Shown here piece by piece: positions 10,542 through 18,973 of a stretch of 64,000 bases of DNA. Origin of the DNA: Candidatus Woesearchaeota archaeon CG10_big_fil_rev_8_21_14_0_10_44_13 (GTDB lineage Archaea; Nanobdellota; Nanobdellia; Woesearchaeales; UBA12501); NCBI GenBank assembly GCA_002762985.1, contig PCXZ01000023.1:9943-73942 (forward strand), written 5' to 3'. Every line of letters begins with the position of its first letter. Position 1 is the first letter of the stretch. The notes below the pieces were generated by a model. It saw only the letters and a program-made list of their open reading frames with translations, was not told the DNA's origin and did no database searches. The position numbers and the translations under genes are program-made.

Positions 10542-12020
10542 TTAAATCTTTTTGATGATGCCTGTGCGAGTATCAATCTCCACCTTATCCCCTGTCTTCA
10601 GCACCCTTGTCCCGTTCTTTGTGCCTATTATGCATGGTATCCCCATCTCCCTGCTCACAATCGCAGCATGGCATGTTATGCCTCCTTCATCTGTGATGAC
10701 AGCCTTCGCTTTCCTCATGATATGGAGGAAATCCGGCCTTGTCATTGTCGTGACAAGTATCCTTCCTTCGGGGAATTCCTCCTTGTGGGGATCGAGTATC
10801 ACATTCACTTCCCCAGTGATATTGCCCTCTGCCCTGTTAGCCACAATGCCTTTGACAATACCCTCCTTTATCTTCCTGTCAAACGCTTCAATTATCTGCT
10901 TTGCTTCTTTGCCTTTGATGAGCAGATTGCCCTCGAGGGTCGATGTCATATAGACACAGCACTCAATCCTCCCCTTCAATTCCCCTTCCGGCACTAATCT
11001 GCCTTCTGACAGGAGGGAATTAACCTCATCGCGGCTGTAATTGCTTATCTCTTTCCATCCAAGGCCGTATCTTGCTCCTGCCTCATTGAGGATTTTCGTT
11101 ATGTAATGGTTTGCCTTCAGCATCGTTCTCTTCCTCTCATCTATCATCACGCCGAAAATCTCATAGATACTGAACATCCTCAAAGTCCCACTGCTCAGTT
11201 CATACTTTCTCCTGAATGCGGCTTTTTTCTTCCTGAATTTCTCCTTGTCAGAACTGATCTTTGCAATCTTTCCTCTTATGTCATTCTCTGTCATGCCCCT
11301 TATCTCCTCATCAACCCTTTCAAGGAAATATCTTTCATCAAGATCGAATGTCTGCGAGTAGTTGTTCTTTATCCAGAAATATCTCCTGGCATGCCGCTTC
11401 AGCATCCTCCCAAATCCCCTGCTTTTCCTTATGCGGCCCAGGCAGAGCCTGAGGAAATCAGCGCGTTCATGGTCCATGAAGCTCCACATGGCCGGAGTAG
11501 AGAACATGATCATGACTTCATTGATCTCATCCTCCCTTATGCCTTCTTTTCCTTTCAGGACAGGCACAACATGGTGCTCAGCAAAGCTGTCCCCTATCTC
11601 AGGTATTGCCGCAATAGCTATGAAAGGCACATAAATCCTATAAAGATTGTTGTATAATCCCAATAATCGTTTGTTTGTTGCCTTTTCAAGATCCATCACC
11701 CCAATCTTCTCAAAAAAACCCGCAAGCCTCTTTTCGAACAATCTCTGCTTTTTCAGCAATCTTTCAGCAATCTTGCTGTCTTTCTCTGTCTGTTTGATCA
11801 TCCACAGGAACAGCCTGTTCTTCGCGTCTTCCGGAGTCTCTTCCCTGAATTTGCCGTTCTCGAGCAATAGGAAATTCCTGATTGAGTAAGGGAATGGTAT
11901 ATGTTCATCCAATCTTGTGAAGCAATCCATGAAATAAAGGCTCAGGCCAAGGCCGCCCGGCGCTTCCTCAGTCCACCAGTCCGAAGATTCAATATCCTTC
12001 ACTATTCTCTTTATGTCCAT
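10542..12020 (-). CDS. PEP-utiliser phosphohistidine domain protein, ATP-grasp-less; paralog 7
   Basis: C-terminal [50 protein letters not shown]; internal YFWIKNNYSQTFDLDERYF and IDERKRTML motifs. Start placed at internal M (MDIKRIVKD); the ORF extends to 12032. Confidence 0.83.
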   Translation of the reverse strand: MDIKRIVKDIESSDWWTEEAPGGLGLSLYFMDCFTRLDEHIPFPYSIRNFLLLENGKFREETPEDAKNRLFLWMIKQTEKDSKIAERLLKKQRLFEKRLAGFFEKIGVMDLEKATNKRLLGLYNNLYRIYVPFIAIAAIPEIGDSFAEHHVVPVLKGKEGIREDEINEVMIMFSTPAMWSFMDHERADFLRLCLGRIRKSRGFGRMLKRHARRYFWIKNNYSQTFDLDERYFLERVDEEIRGMTENDIRGKIAKISSDKEKFRKKKAAFRRKYELSSGTLRMFSIYEIFGVMIDERKRTMLKANHYITKILNEAGARYGLGWKEISNYSRDEVNSLLSEGRLVPEGELKGRIECCVYMTSTLEGNLLIKGKEAKQIIEAFDRKIKEGIVKGIVANRAEGNITGEVNVILDPHKEEFPEGRILVTTMTRPDFLHIMRKAKAVITDEGGITCHAAIVSREMGIPCIIGTKNGTRVLKTGDKVEIDTRTGIIKKI

Positions 12021-12101
12021 ACCTTGCCTCAACTGTCTTCCTGTCTTCTTTTCCTCACTCTCCTTTTGGTTTTTTAGGTTTATCCCTGTTTTTATACTTT
12101 T

Positions 12102-12329
12102 TCATTTGATTTTGAAGCTCTGTGAGAAATAGACGATGATTATGGCGAGCAGCAGGACCCACTTGAAGAATGATTCCATGAATAATATGACAAATAGCCC
12201 CATGAGCAGCAGGACTACATTAATGATATTCTCCAAGCTGGTCTTTTTCCTTGAAGGATCATGTTCAGATTCCAAAAGGGACTCTTCCCAATCCCCTACG
12301 CCTCCGCTCATCTTTGTGATTTTAACCAC
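12102..12329 (-). CDS. Small membrane protein, unknown function
   Basis: 75 aa with hydrophobic segment IINVVLLLMGLFVILFMESFFKWVLLLAIIIVYF. Confidence 0.6.
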   Translation of the reverse strand: MVKITKMSGGVGDWEESLLESEHDPSRKKTSLENIINVVLLLMGLFVILFMESFFKWVLLLAIIIVYFSQSFKIK

Positions 12330-12500
12330 CCTATATTCCTTAAACTACCTGATATCGCGTAGCTTTACCCCAAAACCTTTTCGTCCCCAGTAAATAGGGC
12401 TCAAGTTATAATATATATTTATTTATTATATTATATATACATGTATTAACGTATATACTTTAGAAAAATTTATATACTTAACCTCATCTATCATTTAAAC

Positions 12501-13403
12501 ATGAAAAGAAGGATTATAAAGCTTGGGGAGGCCACTTTGGTAGCTTCATTGCCCTCAAAATGGTCAAAGAAGTATGGGCTGAAAGGGGGGGATGAAGTTG
12601 AGGTCATAGAGCAGGGCAAGAATCTCCTGATATCCACAATGAAAGAGGTTGCAGGCGATAAGAAGACGATCACAATAAAGAGCCCTGCAGAATTCCTGAA
12701 CAGGTTCATAAGGGCGCCATACTGTTATGGGTATGAGGAAGTCGAAGTCAGATTCTCTGATCCTGCTGTGCTGCCTTTGATAAATGAATACCTCAATCTT
12801 CTTCTTGGGTTTGAGATTGTGGACCAGGGGGAGGGCTATGTTGTCATACAGATGGTCGCGAAGGGCATGGAAGGCGATTTTGACAAGATCCTTAGAAGGT
12901 TCATGATGATACTCTGCAACATGTCAAAGGAGATCCCTGAGGCAATAAGGAAAAAAGATAAGAACATGCTGGTCCAGATAATGTCCATGGAATCCATAAC
13001 AAACAAGCTTTCTAATTTCTGCGAGAGGATGCTTAACAAGAACGGTTATGAGGACATAAAGAAGACGAATTTCCTGTTCTGTTTCTGCTGGTCAGCAGAG
13101 CAGATAAGCGACAGCATGAAGGAGATATGCAGCTTAATGCTGGAAAAAGATGCGTACAGGAAAGGAACAAGCGAGGATACATTGGGAGCCCTCTCTGGTT
13201 TTTCAGGCCTGCTGGAATCCTATTCGAGATTGTTCTACAATCCTTCGAATGAAGGCATGGTGTCTTTCAAGAAAGATTATATGGCTCTCGAAAAGGATAT
13301 CTATGGGATGATCAGCTCAAGATCAGAAGATGAGAAGAGGATATTGTTCAATATCCTGAAGATGACAGACCTGCTGAGGCATCTCAGCATATCTTTAATA
13401 TGA
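12501..13403 (+). CDS. PhoU-family phosphate uptake regulator with N-terminal SpoVT/AbrB-like domain
   Basis: MKRRIIKLGEATLVASLPSKWSKKYGLKGGDEVEVIEQGKNLLIS (AbrB-like) followed by a helical PhoU-like region; AT-rich TATA-like tract (tttatatactta) just upstream. Confidence 0.75.
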   Translation: MKRRIIKLGEATLVASLPSKWSKKYGLKGGDEVEVIEQGKNLLISTMKEVAGDKKTITIKSPAEFLNRFIRAPYCYGYEEVEVRFSDPAVLPLINEYLNLLLGFEIVDQGEGYVVIQMVAKGMEGDFDKILRRFMMILCNMSKEIPEAIRKKDKNMLVQIMSMESITNKLSNFCERMLNKNGYEDIKKTNFLFCFCWSAEQISDSMKEICSLMLEKDAYRKGTSEDTLGALSGFSGLLESYSRLFYNPSNEGMVSFKKDYMALEKDIYGMISSRSEDEKRILFNILKMTDLLRHLSISLI

Positions 13404-13419
13404 ATCATAATCGGGGATT

Positions 13420-15708
13420 TCATCTGATGGGCAGGAAACCCTTCCCTTTATTCTGCGCATCAAGATTCTGCCTCGCTTCTGAAGAAAGTTTTTTTATCTC
13501 CTCCTTCTGTATTTTATAAGCATCCGTGAACATCCAGCTATCCATTATGATCGGTGAAGAATTGTTTACAACCCTTGATACCTTTGGGTGGTATTCTTCT
13601 AGATAAGGTTCTATGCTGTCATAAGGCAGGATGAAATTCCTTTTGGATCCTTCGCTGGCACCCCTATAATCCTCTATTACTTCATAAGGGATCTGCAGTC
13701 CTGCGCGTTTTGCAGCGTCATAGACTGCGAACAGATCCACACAGGCCGCCATTGCCGTCATCCTGTCGCCGAACATTTCTTCATAAATGCTGAATCTTTT
13801 GTATTTATGGTAGTCCGGCAGCCCATTTGTGGCGCTGTTATTGAGGTACTTGAAAAGAGGGATCCATTCAGCCATCTCTTTGTCTTCTGCAAGATCTGCA
13901 GTCTTGTTATGGTAAAAATAAGTGGATGTCCCAAGGCCTGTCAGGACAGAGATCACCAATCCGACCAATCCGAATTTCTTTGCCCTGTCTTTTATCCTGT
14001 CAATGCGATATTTCCTTATCTGCTGGCTTATCTCCCTGTCAAGATCCCTGAATGCAAGAGGGCTTATCTCTTCATGGCTGGCGAAATCCGGGTCTTCTGC
14101 AACCTTTATGCCTTTCATCTCCCTGTCGCTAAACGGTTTTCCGAATATCCTTGCTATATAATCAATTAAATAGGGGTCCTTATCATCTATCTTACCTTCT
14201 TTGATGAGCTCTTTGACGAAAAGGGTGAAATAATACCTGCTGAAACACCTCATCTTTTCAGGATTGCTGTCTTTGCTCTCCAATGACCTGTATCTTTTCG
14301 CCTTGTAGAGGAGATAGATCTTTTTTTGCGTCCTGTATTCCTCCAGGAAATCCTCTTTTGACGGCAGGACCCCATTGCTGCATCTTGTCAGCATATCGAG
14401 CGTTTTATATGCTGAATCAAGCAGATGATCCTCTGCTTTTTTGCTGTCAGACATCAGCATCGGCTCTCCGATGTCGAATATGCCTGCGTTCGCCCATCTC
14501 TTGAACAATGCAGAGACTATGCTGTCCTCCCTTGAGCTGTCGAAATCTATGGCAGTGTACGCCCTTTTGCCGTCCTTGTCTTTCACCATCATGTTGCCAA
14601 GATTGAAATCCCCGACGCAGAACGATGTCATGGGGAAAGTTTTGCCTTCACCAATCCCTATCAGTTCAAATATCATGGCGAGGTCTGTGCCTTCATCATA
14701 AAAAACACTGAATGCTTTCGGGTCCTTTATCCTGCCGTCCGGCCTTATTATCCTCTTGTCAGTCAGGACTTCCTTGAGGAAATGATCCGTAGGTATCAGG
14801 ATTTTTTCTGCGACATAGATCCTGCTGTCTAAAGGTTTGAAAAGGCTCTTCCTTCTTATTGAACCCATGATCCCGGGCTTCCTGTAAAGTTTTCTGCCGT
14901 CTTCTGTTTTCCTGAATTCATTTGCGAAATAGCCCATTATGAGATCTATAGATGTTATCTCCTCAAGGTACTTTACCCTTTCATCGACAGAAGGATTCTT
15001 TGCCGACAGCTCGTCCTTCATGTCCCTGCCCCCGACATAAACATTATGTATCATCCCTTTCGCAGAATCGAGGGGGTTTATCGTCTCGAGAAGGCTTATC
15101 TTATCAAGAAGATATCTTTCATGTTCTGCAGGACCATCCCTGCTGAGGATATTTTTTGCGTATCCTGCAGCACTATGGTAGAATCTCTGGGCAGCCTCTG
15201 CGATCTTCCTTGTCTCATCATCAGAATAGAAGCTTGAGAATTCCCTCACCACGAAGCCGTTGGGATATTTTATCGCGGTCTCAAAAAGCAGGCCTCCTTT
15301 TGCATAATACTTATGGGTGTTTGTCCTTATGATCCTCTGGAAGCTTAATGCTTTTTTTTCATCGGAAATGACGCTGTCAAAGACAACAGGATTGAGCTCC
15401 CCTTCCTCTTTCAGTTTTTTAAGATAGTTGAATATGTCAAGCCCTGACTTTATCTTTTTTCTCCTTTTTTCCCTGAATTTTGGGAGTACCTCATAAGCAT
15501 GCATATCTGCTATCCTGTCTATCTGTTCCTTGGTCCCTTTCCAGAATATCCTCTCATGGATATCGGCCACCTTTGCAGCCTGATCGAATCCCATCTGCAT
15601 GACTTCATCCCAGCTCAACCTATAGAACGCTTCCATGATTTCAGGATCCTGCCTGACAGCCTCTGCAGGATTCATCGCCAGTATCTCGTCAAGGCTAAGC
15701 TTTTTCAT
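13420..15708 (-). CDS. Large protein with APH/choline-kinase-like catalytic motif and one internal TM segment
   Basis: CVGDFNLGNMMVKDKDGKRAYTAIDFDSS resembles the GDxxxxN...(I)DxD catalytic/metal loops of aminoglycoside-phosphotransferase-like kinases; hydrophobic FGLVGLVISVLTGLGTSTYFY. Start assigned to MKKLSLDEI; the ORF extends to 15765. Confidence 0.5.
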   Translation of the reverse strand: MKKLSLDEILAMNPAEAVRQDPEIMEAFYRLSWDEVMQMGFDQAAKVADIHERIFWKGTKEQIDRIADMHAYEVLPKFREKRRKKIKSGLDIFNYLKKLKEEGELNPVVFDSVISDEKKALSFQRIIRTNTHKYYAKGGLLFETAIKYPNGFVVREFSSFYSDDETRKIAEAAQRFYHSAAGYAKNILSRDGPAEHERYLLDKISLLETINPLDSAKGMIHNVYVGGRDMKDELSAKNPSVDERVKYLEEITSIDLIMGYFANEFRKTEDGRKLYRKPGIMGSIRRKSLFKPLDSRIYVAEKILIPTDHFLKEVLTDKRIIRPDGRIKDPKAFSVFYDEGTDLAMIFELIGIGEGKTFPMTSFCVGDFNLGNMMVKDKDGKRAYTAIDFDSSREDSIVSALFKRWANAGIFDIGEPMLMSDSKKAEDHLLDSAYKTLDMLTRCSNGVLPSKEDFLEEYRTQKKIYLLYKAKRYRSLESKDSNPEKMRCFSRYYFTLFVKELIKEGKIDDKDPYLIDYIARIFGKPFSDREMKGIKVAEDPDFASHEEISPLAFRDLDREISQQIRKYRIDRIKDRAKKFGLVGLVISVLTGLGTSTYFYHNKTADLAEDKEMAEWIPLFKYLNNSATNGLPDYHKYKRFSIYEEMFGDRMTAMAACVDLFAVYDAAKRAGLQIPYEVIEDYRGASEGSKRNFILPYDSIEPYLEEYHPKVSRVVNNSSPIIMDSWMFTDAYKIQKEEIKKLSSEARQNLDAQNKGKGFLPIR

Positions 15709-15868
15709 TTTTGGCCCCGCTTTCACACTCATCGCATTCATTGTCAAAATACCTGCTGACAGCATACTCGATCACGTGGCTCTTGTTCCTGAACCTCCTG
15801 CTCCTCAGCGTGTCAAGTACCTTGAGAATGAGTTCCTCGTCCATTGTGATTGACATCTTGTGTTTCAT
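15695..15868 (-). CDS. Ribbon-helix-helix (CopG-like) small DNA-binding protein
   Basis: Own translation: MKHKMSITMDEELILKVLDTLRSRRFRNKSHVIEYAVSRYFDNECDECESGAKNEKA; RHH pattern (short beta, then RxRNKSHVIEYAV). Stop overlaps the start of the kinase-like gene by 14 nt. Confidence 0.75.
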   Translation of the reverse strand: MKHKMSITMDEELILKVLDTLRSRRFRNKSHVIEYAVSRYFDNECDECESGAKNEKA

Positions 15869-15880
15869 TCTTCACGAAAT

Positions 15881-15909
15881 ATGCAAAATCATGCAAATCA
15901 TGCAAAATC
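15881..15909. repeat. Three tandem direct repeats ATGCAAAATC/ATGCAAATC/ATGCAAAATC
   Basis: Direct reading at 15881-15890, 15891-15899 and 15900-15909, just upstream of the RHH gene start (15868, minus). Confidence 0.85.
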
Positions 15910-15957
15910 CATAAAAGAGGATTATCGCCTTTTATAGCCCCTATGCCCCCAAAGAAG

Positions 15958-15976
15958 GTAGTATCACATACTACCA
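15958..15976. promoter_or_regulatory. Inverted repeat GGTAGTAT-cac-ATACTACC next to a minus-strand TATA-like box
   Basis: Perfect 8-bp arms with 3-nt spacer, followed by aatatataaacc (minus-strand ggtttatatatt). Confidence 0.6.
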
Positions 15977-16085
15977 ATATATAAACCTTTCGTTTATTAA
16001 CCACTAATAAGTAGCTAAATCCTTGCCTAAACCACTGCCTTTTTACCCCAAAAGTTATATAAATGCACACTTATACCTGCTTTCC

Positions 16086-17630
16086 ATGGCAGAAACAAAA
16101 AATGCGGCAAAAAGCATAACAATAGAAGATATGGCCGTTTTCTGCAAGAAAAAGGGATTTGTGTACCAGTCCGGCGAGATTTACGGCGGACTATCAGGAT
16201 TCTTTGATTATGGCCATCTTGGCTCTGAGCTCAAGAACAACATAAAATCAGAGTGGTGGAAATTCCATGTACAGCAGAGGGATGACATCGCCGGCATAGA
16301 CGGCTCGATAATCACCCACCCTAAAGTCTGGGTCGCTTCAGGCCATGTGGGCTGCTTTGAAGACATACTTGTAGAATGTTCAAAATGCAAGACAAGGTAC
16401 AGGGCTGATCATCTCATAGAGGACGCGCTTAAGATCGCTGCAGACGGCCTGAAGAAAGAGGACATAAACAAGCTCATAAAAGAGAACAGCATAAGATGCC
16501 CCAAATGCAAAGGCGAAATTTCAGAGGCAAACCAGTTCAACCTCATGTTCGACACAAATGTCGGCCCGATAAGGAGCGAAACATCAAAAGCTTACCTGAG
16601 GCCCGAGACAGCGCAATTGATGTTCACGAATTTCAGGCTTGTCCAGGAGAATGCTAGGCTGAAACTGCCGTTCGGCATCGCTCAGATAGGCAAGGCATTC
16701 AGGAATGAGATCAGCCCCAGGGATTTCCTTTTCAGGTGCCGCGAGTTTGAGCAGATGGAGATCGAGTATTTCGTCCATCCTGACAAGGCGAATGATTGCC
16801 CGTTGATAAAGGAAGTCCTCACTCACAGATTAAATATATATTCAGCAGAGATGCAGCAGAAAAAGCAGCCTCACAAAGAGATGTCAATTAAGGAAGTCCT
16901 CGACAAGAAGATAATAAAGACGCAGTGGCATGCTTATTGGCTGGCGACAGAGCACAAATGGTTCATCTCATTGGGAGCGGATGCAGATAAATTCAGGATA
17001 AGGCAGCATTTGCCTGACGAAAAAAGCCATTATGCTGCAGACACATGGGACCTTGAATATGCGTTCCCTTTCGGCTGGAAAGAACTGCAGGGGATGGCCA
17101 ACAGGGCAGATTTTGACCTGAAGCAGCATATCCTTCATTCAAAAAAAGACCTTAGCCTTTTCGACGAGGAGACAAAGGCGAAAGTCATCCCCCATGTGAT
17201 AGCAGAGCCTTCACAGGGCGTAGACAGGGCTTTCCTTGTCTTCATGTTCAATTCATACAATGATGACAAGGAGAGGGGGAATATAGTCCTGAAGCTCCAT
17301 CCGAAGCTTGCCCCTGTGAAAGCAGGGGTCTTCCCATTGCTCTCGAACAAGGAGGAGCTTGTCGATCTCGCAGAGAGCATCTATCTGGACTTGCGGAAAG
17401 AATTCCCTGTGGAATTCGACACTTCAGGCACAGTGGGCAGGAGATATGCAAGGGCAGACGAATCCGGGATACCTTTCTGCATAACAGTCGATTTTGACAG
17501 CCTAAAGGACAAGGCAGTCACTATAAGGAACAGGGACGATATGAAGCAGAAAAGGGTGAAGATATCCGAACTGAAGGAACTGCTGATCAAACTGATAAGA
17601 GGGGATATCTCCTTTGAAAAGGTGAAGTGA
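16086..17630 (+). CDS. glyS: Glycyl-tRNA synthetase (class II)
   Basis: YQSGEIYGGLSGFFDYGHLGSELKNNIKSEWW..., HPKVWVASGHVGCFEDILVECSKCKTRYRADHLIE, LRPETAQLMFTNFRLV, GIAQIGKAFRNEISPRDFLFRCREFEQMEIEYF. Start set at MAETKNAAK after TATA-like agttatataaatgc. Confidence 0.95.
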   Translation: MAETKNAAKSITIEDMAVFCKKKGFVYQSGEIYGGLSGFFDYGHLGSELKNNIKSEWWKFHVQQRDDIAGIDGSIITHPKVWVASGHVGCFEDILVECSKCKTRYRADHLIEDALKIAADGLKKEDINKLIKENSIRCPKCKGEISEANQFNLMFDTNVGPIRSETSKAYLRPETAQLMFTNFRLVQENARLKLPFGIAQIGKAFRNEISPRDFLFRCREFEQMEIEYFVHPDKANDCPLIKEVLTHRLNIYSAEMQQKKQPHKEMSIKEVLDKKIIKTQWHAYWLATEHKWFISLGADADKFRIRQHLPDEKSHYAADTWDLEYAFPFGWKELQGMANRADFDLKQHILHSKKDLSLFDEETKAKVIPHVIAEPSQGVDRAFLVFMFNSYNDDKERGNIVLKLHPKLAPVKAGVFPLLSNKEELVDLAESIYLDLRKEFPVEFDTSGTVGRRYARADESGIPFCITVDFDSLKDKAVTIRNRDDMKQKRVKISELKELLIKLIRGDISFEKVK

Positions 17631-17719
17631 CAGAAATAATATGATTGAATGTTAGGTATTGAATATCGAATAAATTGAATATTAATCATCAGGGATATCC
17701 CATCGCAAATAAGGTAAAA

Positions 17720-18124
17720 ATGCCGAAAAAAGAGGAGATTGGCTATGGTATGGTCATACTGTTCGTCCTAGTCTCACTTTTCTTCATAACACTAATGGTG
17801 CCTTTCGACACTGTTACGGGCGCAGCTGTCATGGATGTGTCTGCAGAGGACTTGGAGAATTTCTTCTTCACAGCCACATTCCCTAATTTCATACTCCTCA
17901 TAGTGCTGAGCGTCTGGATAGTCGGAGGCTCGCTAGCCATAATATCCCAAAGAAGGCAGGCAGAAGGCGTCCTTGAAGGGATCCCCAGGATGAACCGCAT
18001 AGAGCTTAAGGAATTTGTCAGGGAAAGCTTCGGGAATGGCTTTAAAGAGGAGGAGATAAGGTGCTCTCTGCTGAGCTCAGGATGGGATGAACGCACAATA
18101 GAGGCCGTTTTGAGGCTTTATTAG
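17720..18124 (+). CDS. Small membrane protein with C-terminal helical domain
   Basis: Two hydrophobic segments (MVILFVLVSLFFITLMV; FILLIVLSVWIVGGSLAII) and C-terminal ELKEFVRESFGNGFKEEEIRCSLLSSGWDERTIEAVL. Confidence 0.6.
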   Translation: MPKKEEIGYGMVILFVLVSLFFITLMVPFDTVTGAAVMDVSAEDLENFFFTATFPNFILLIVLSVWIVGGSLAIISQRRQAEGVLEGIPRMNRIELKEFVRESFGNGFKEEEIRCSLLSSGWDERTIEAVLRLY

Positions 18125-18146
18125 GGGTTTGTTAAACTTTTTTCTA

Positions 18147-18368
18147 CGCACACGTCATCACCATGGCGGCTCGACGCCCACGCTCACTTCGTTCGTGTGT
18201 GCTACTCGGCATCCCGTAGGGACAACCCCTGCCTCGTCGAGCGCCATGGTGGCGTGTGCGCGACGGGGGTTGCCCCCTACGGGGTGTCGCGGAAGGCAAA
18301 CTTTTCGACTTTCAGGAACAAAGTTCAATAGGGAAGAAAAGTTGCCTGTCGCACCGCCACGAATGGCG
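18147..18368. repeat. Highly structured intergenic element with interleaved inverted repeats
   Basis: IR A 18147-18176 with 18235-18260 (CGCACACG..CACCATGGCG..CTCGACG); IR B 18208-18229 with 18266-18288 (CCCGTAGGG..CAACCCC); IR C GGCAAACTTTTC 18295-18306 with GAAAAGTTGCC 18336-18346; CGCCAcgaaTGGCG 18355-18368. Confidence 0.7.
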
Positions 18369-18434
18369 CATAATAGCCAATTAACAGCTTAAAATCCCAT
18401 AAACTTTATATACCAACATATTTCTAGGCTTTTT

Positions 18435-18899
18435 ATGGCAATAAACGACTTGAAGGCAAAACAGGGAAATGCCGACGTGACAGGCATTATAATCGAAGTA
18501 AGCACGCCCAGGGAATTCAACAAGTTCGGCAAATCCGGAAGAGTGGCTAACGCTGTCCTGAAGGATGAGACCGGCCAGATAAAGCTCAGCCTATGGAACG
18601 AGCAGATCGACCAGGTGAAAGCAGGGGACAAAGTCCATATAATCAACGGCTATGTCAATGAATGGCAGGGCGAACTCCAGCTTACGACAGGCAAATTCGG
18701 ATCCTTGGAGGTCCTGGGGAAATCTTCTGATGCAAAGGTGGCTGCCGTCACTGAAGATGAGATGACAGAGAAAGACACGCTTGAAGGCAGCAAAGATAAA
18801 CGCAAGCATGTCCTCACTGACGACGAGAAGACAGAGGAAGAGGATCTTGAAGAGCTGGGCGAAGAGAATCTTGATGTAGACGAAGAGGAGATCGGATAG
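18435..18899 (+). CDS. OB-fold nucleic-acid-binding protein (RPA/SOSS-B-like single-strand binding)
   Basis: DVTGIIIEVSTPREFNKFGKSGRVANAVLKDETGQIKLSLWNEQIDQVKAGDKVHIINGYVNEWQGELQLTTGKFG, an RPA-like OB fold; acidic C-terminal tail. Confidence 0.8.
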   Translation: MAINDLKAKQGNADVTGIIIEVSTPREFNKFGKSGRVANAVLKDETGQIKLSLWNEQIDQVKAGDKVHIINGYVNEWQGELQLTTGKFGSLEVLGKSSDAKVAAVTEDEMTEKDTLEGSKDKRKHVLTDDEKTEEEDLEELGEENLDVDEEEIG

Positions 18900-18973
18900 T
18901 TTTTTGGGATTGAACGATATCCATCTTATATCTTTATTACATCTTCATCAATTCCATCATCTTATGATTACAT

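Noticed and set aside
625-12020. Interpretation of the array as pseudogene fragments of a split PEP synthase
   Set aside because: Each ORF is full length with similar architecture and an intact catalytic His motif, and overlaps are precise ATGA junctions; decay would not preserve these.
15881-15909. Possible CRISPR-like array (three short repeats)
   Set aside because: Repeats are 9-10 bp and directly abutting with no spacers; better explained as regulator binding sites.
18129-18392. ORF 18129-18392 (MLNFFLRTRHHHGGSTPTLTSFVCATRHPVGTTPASSS)
   Set aside because: It lies inside the inverted-repeat element; composition reflects the repeats, with no protein motif.
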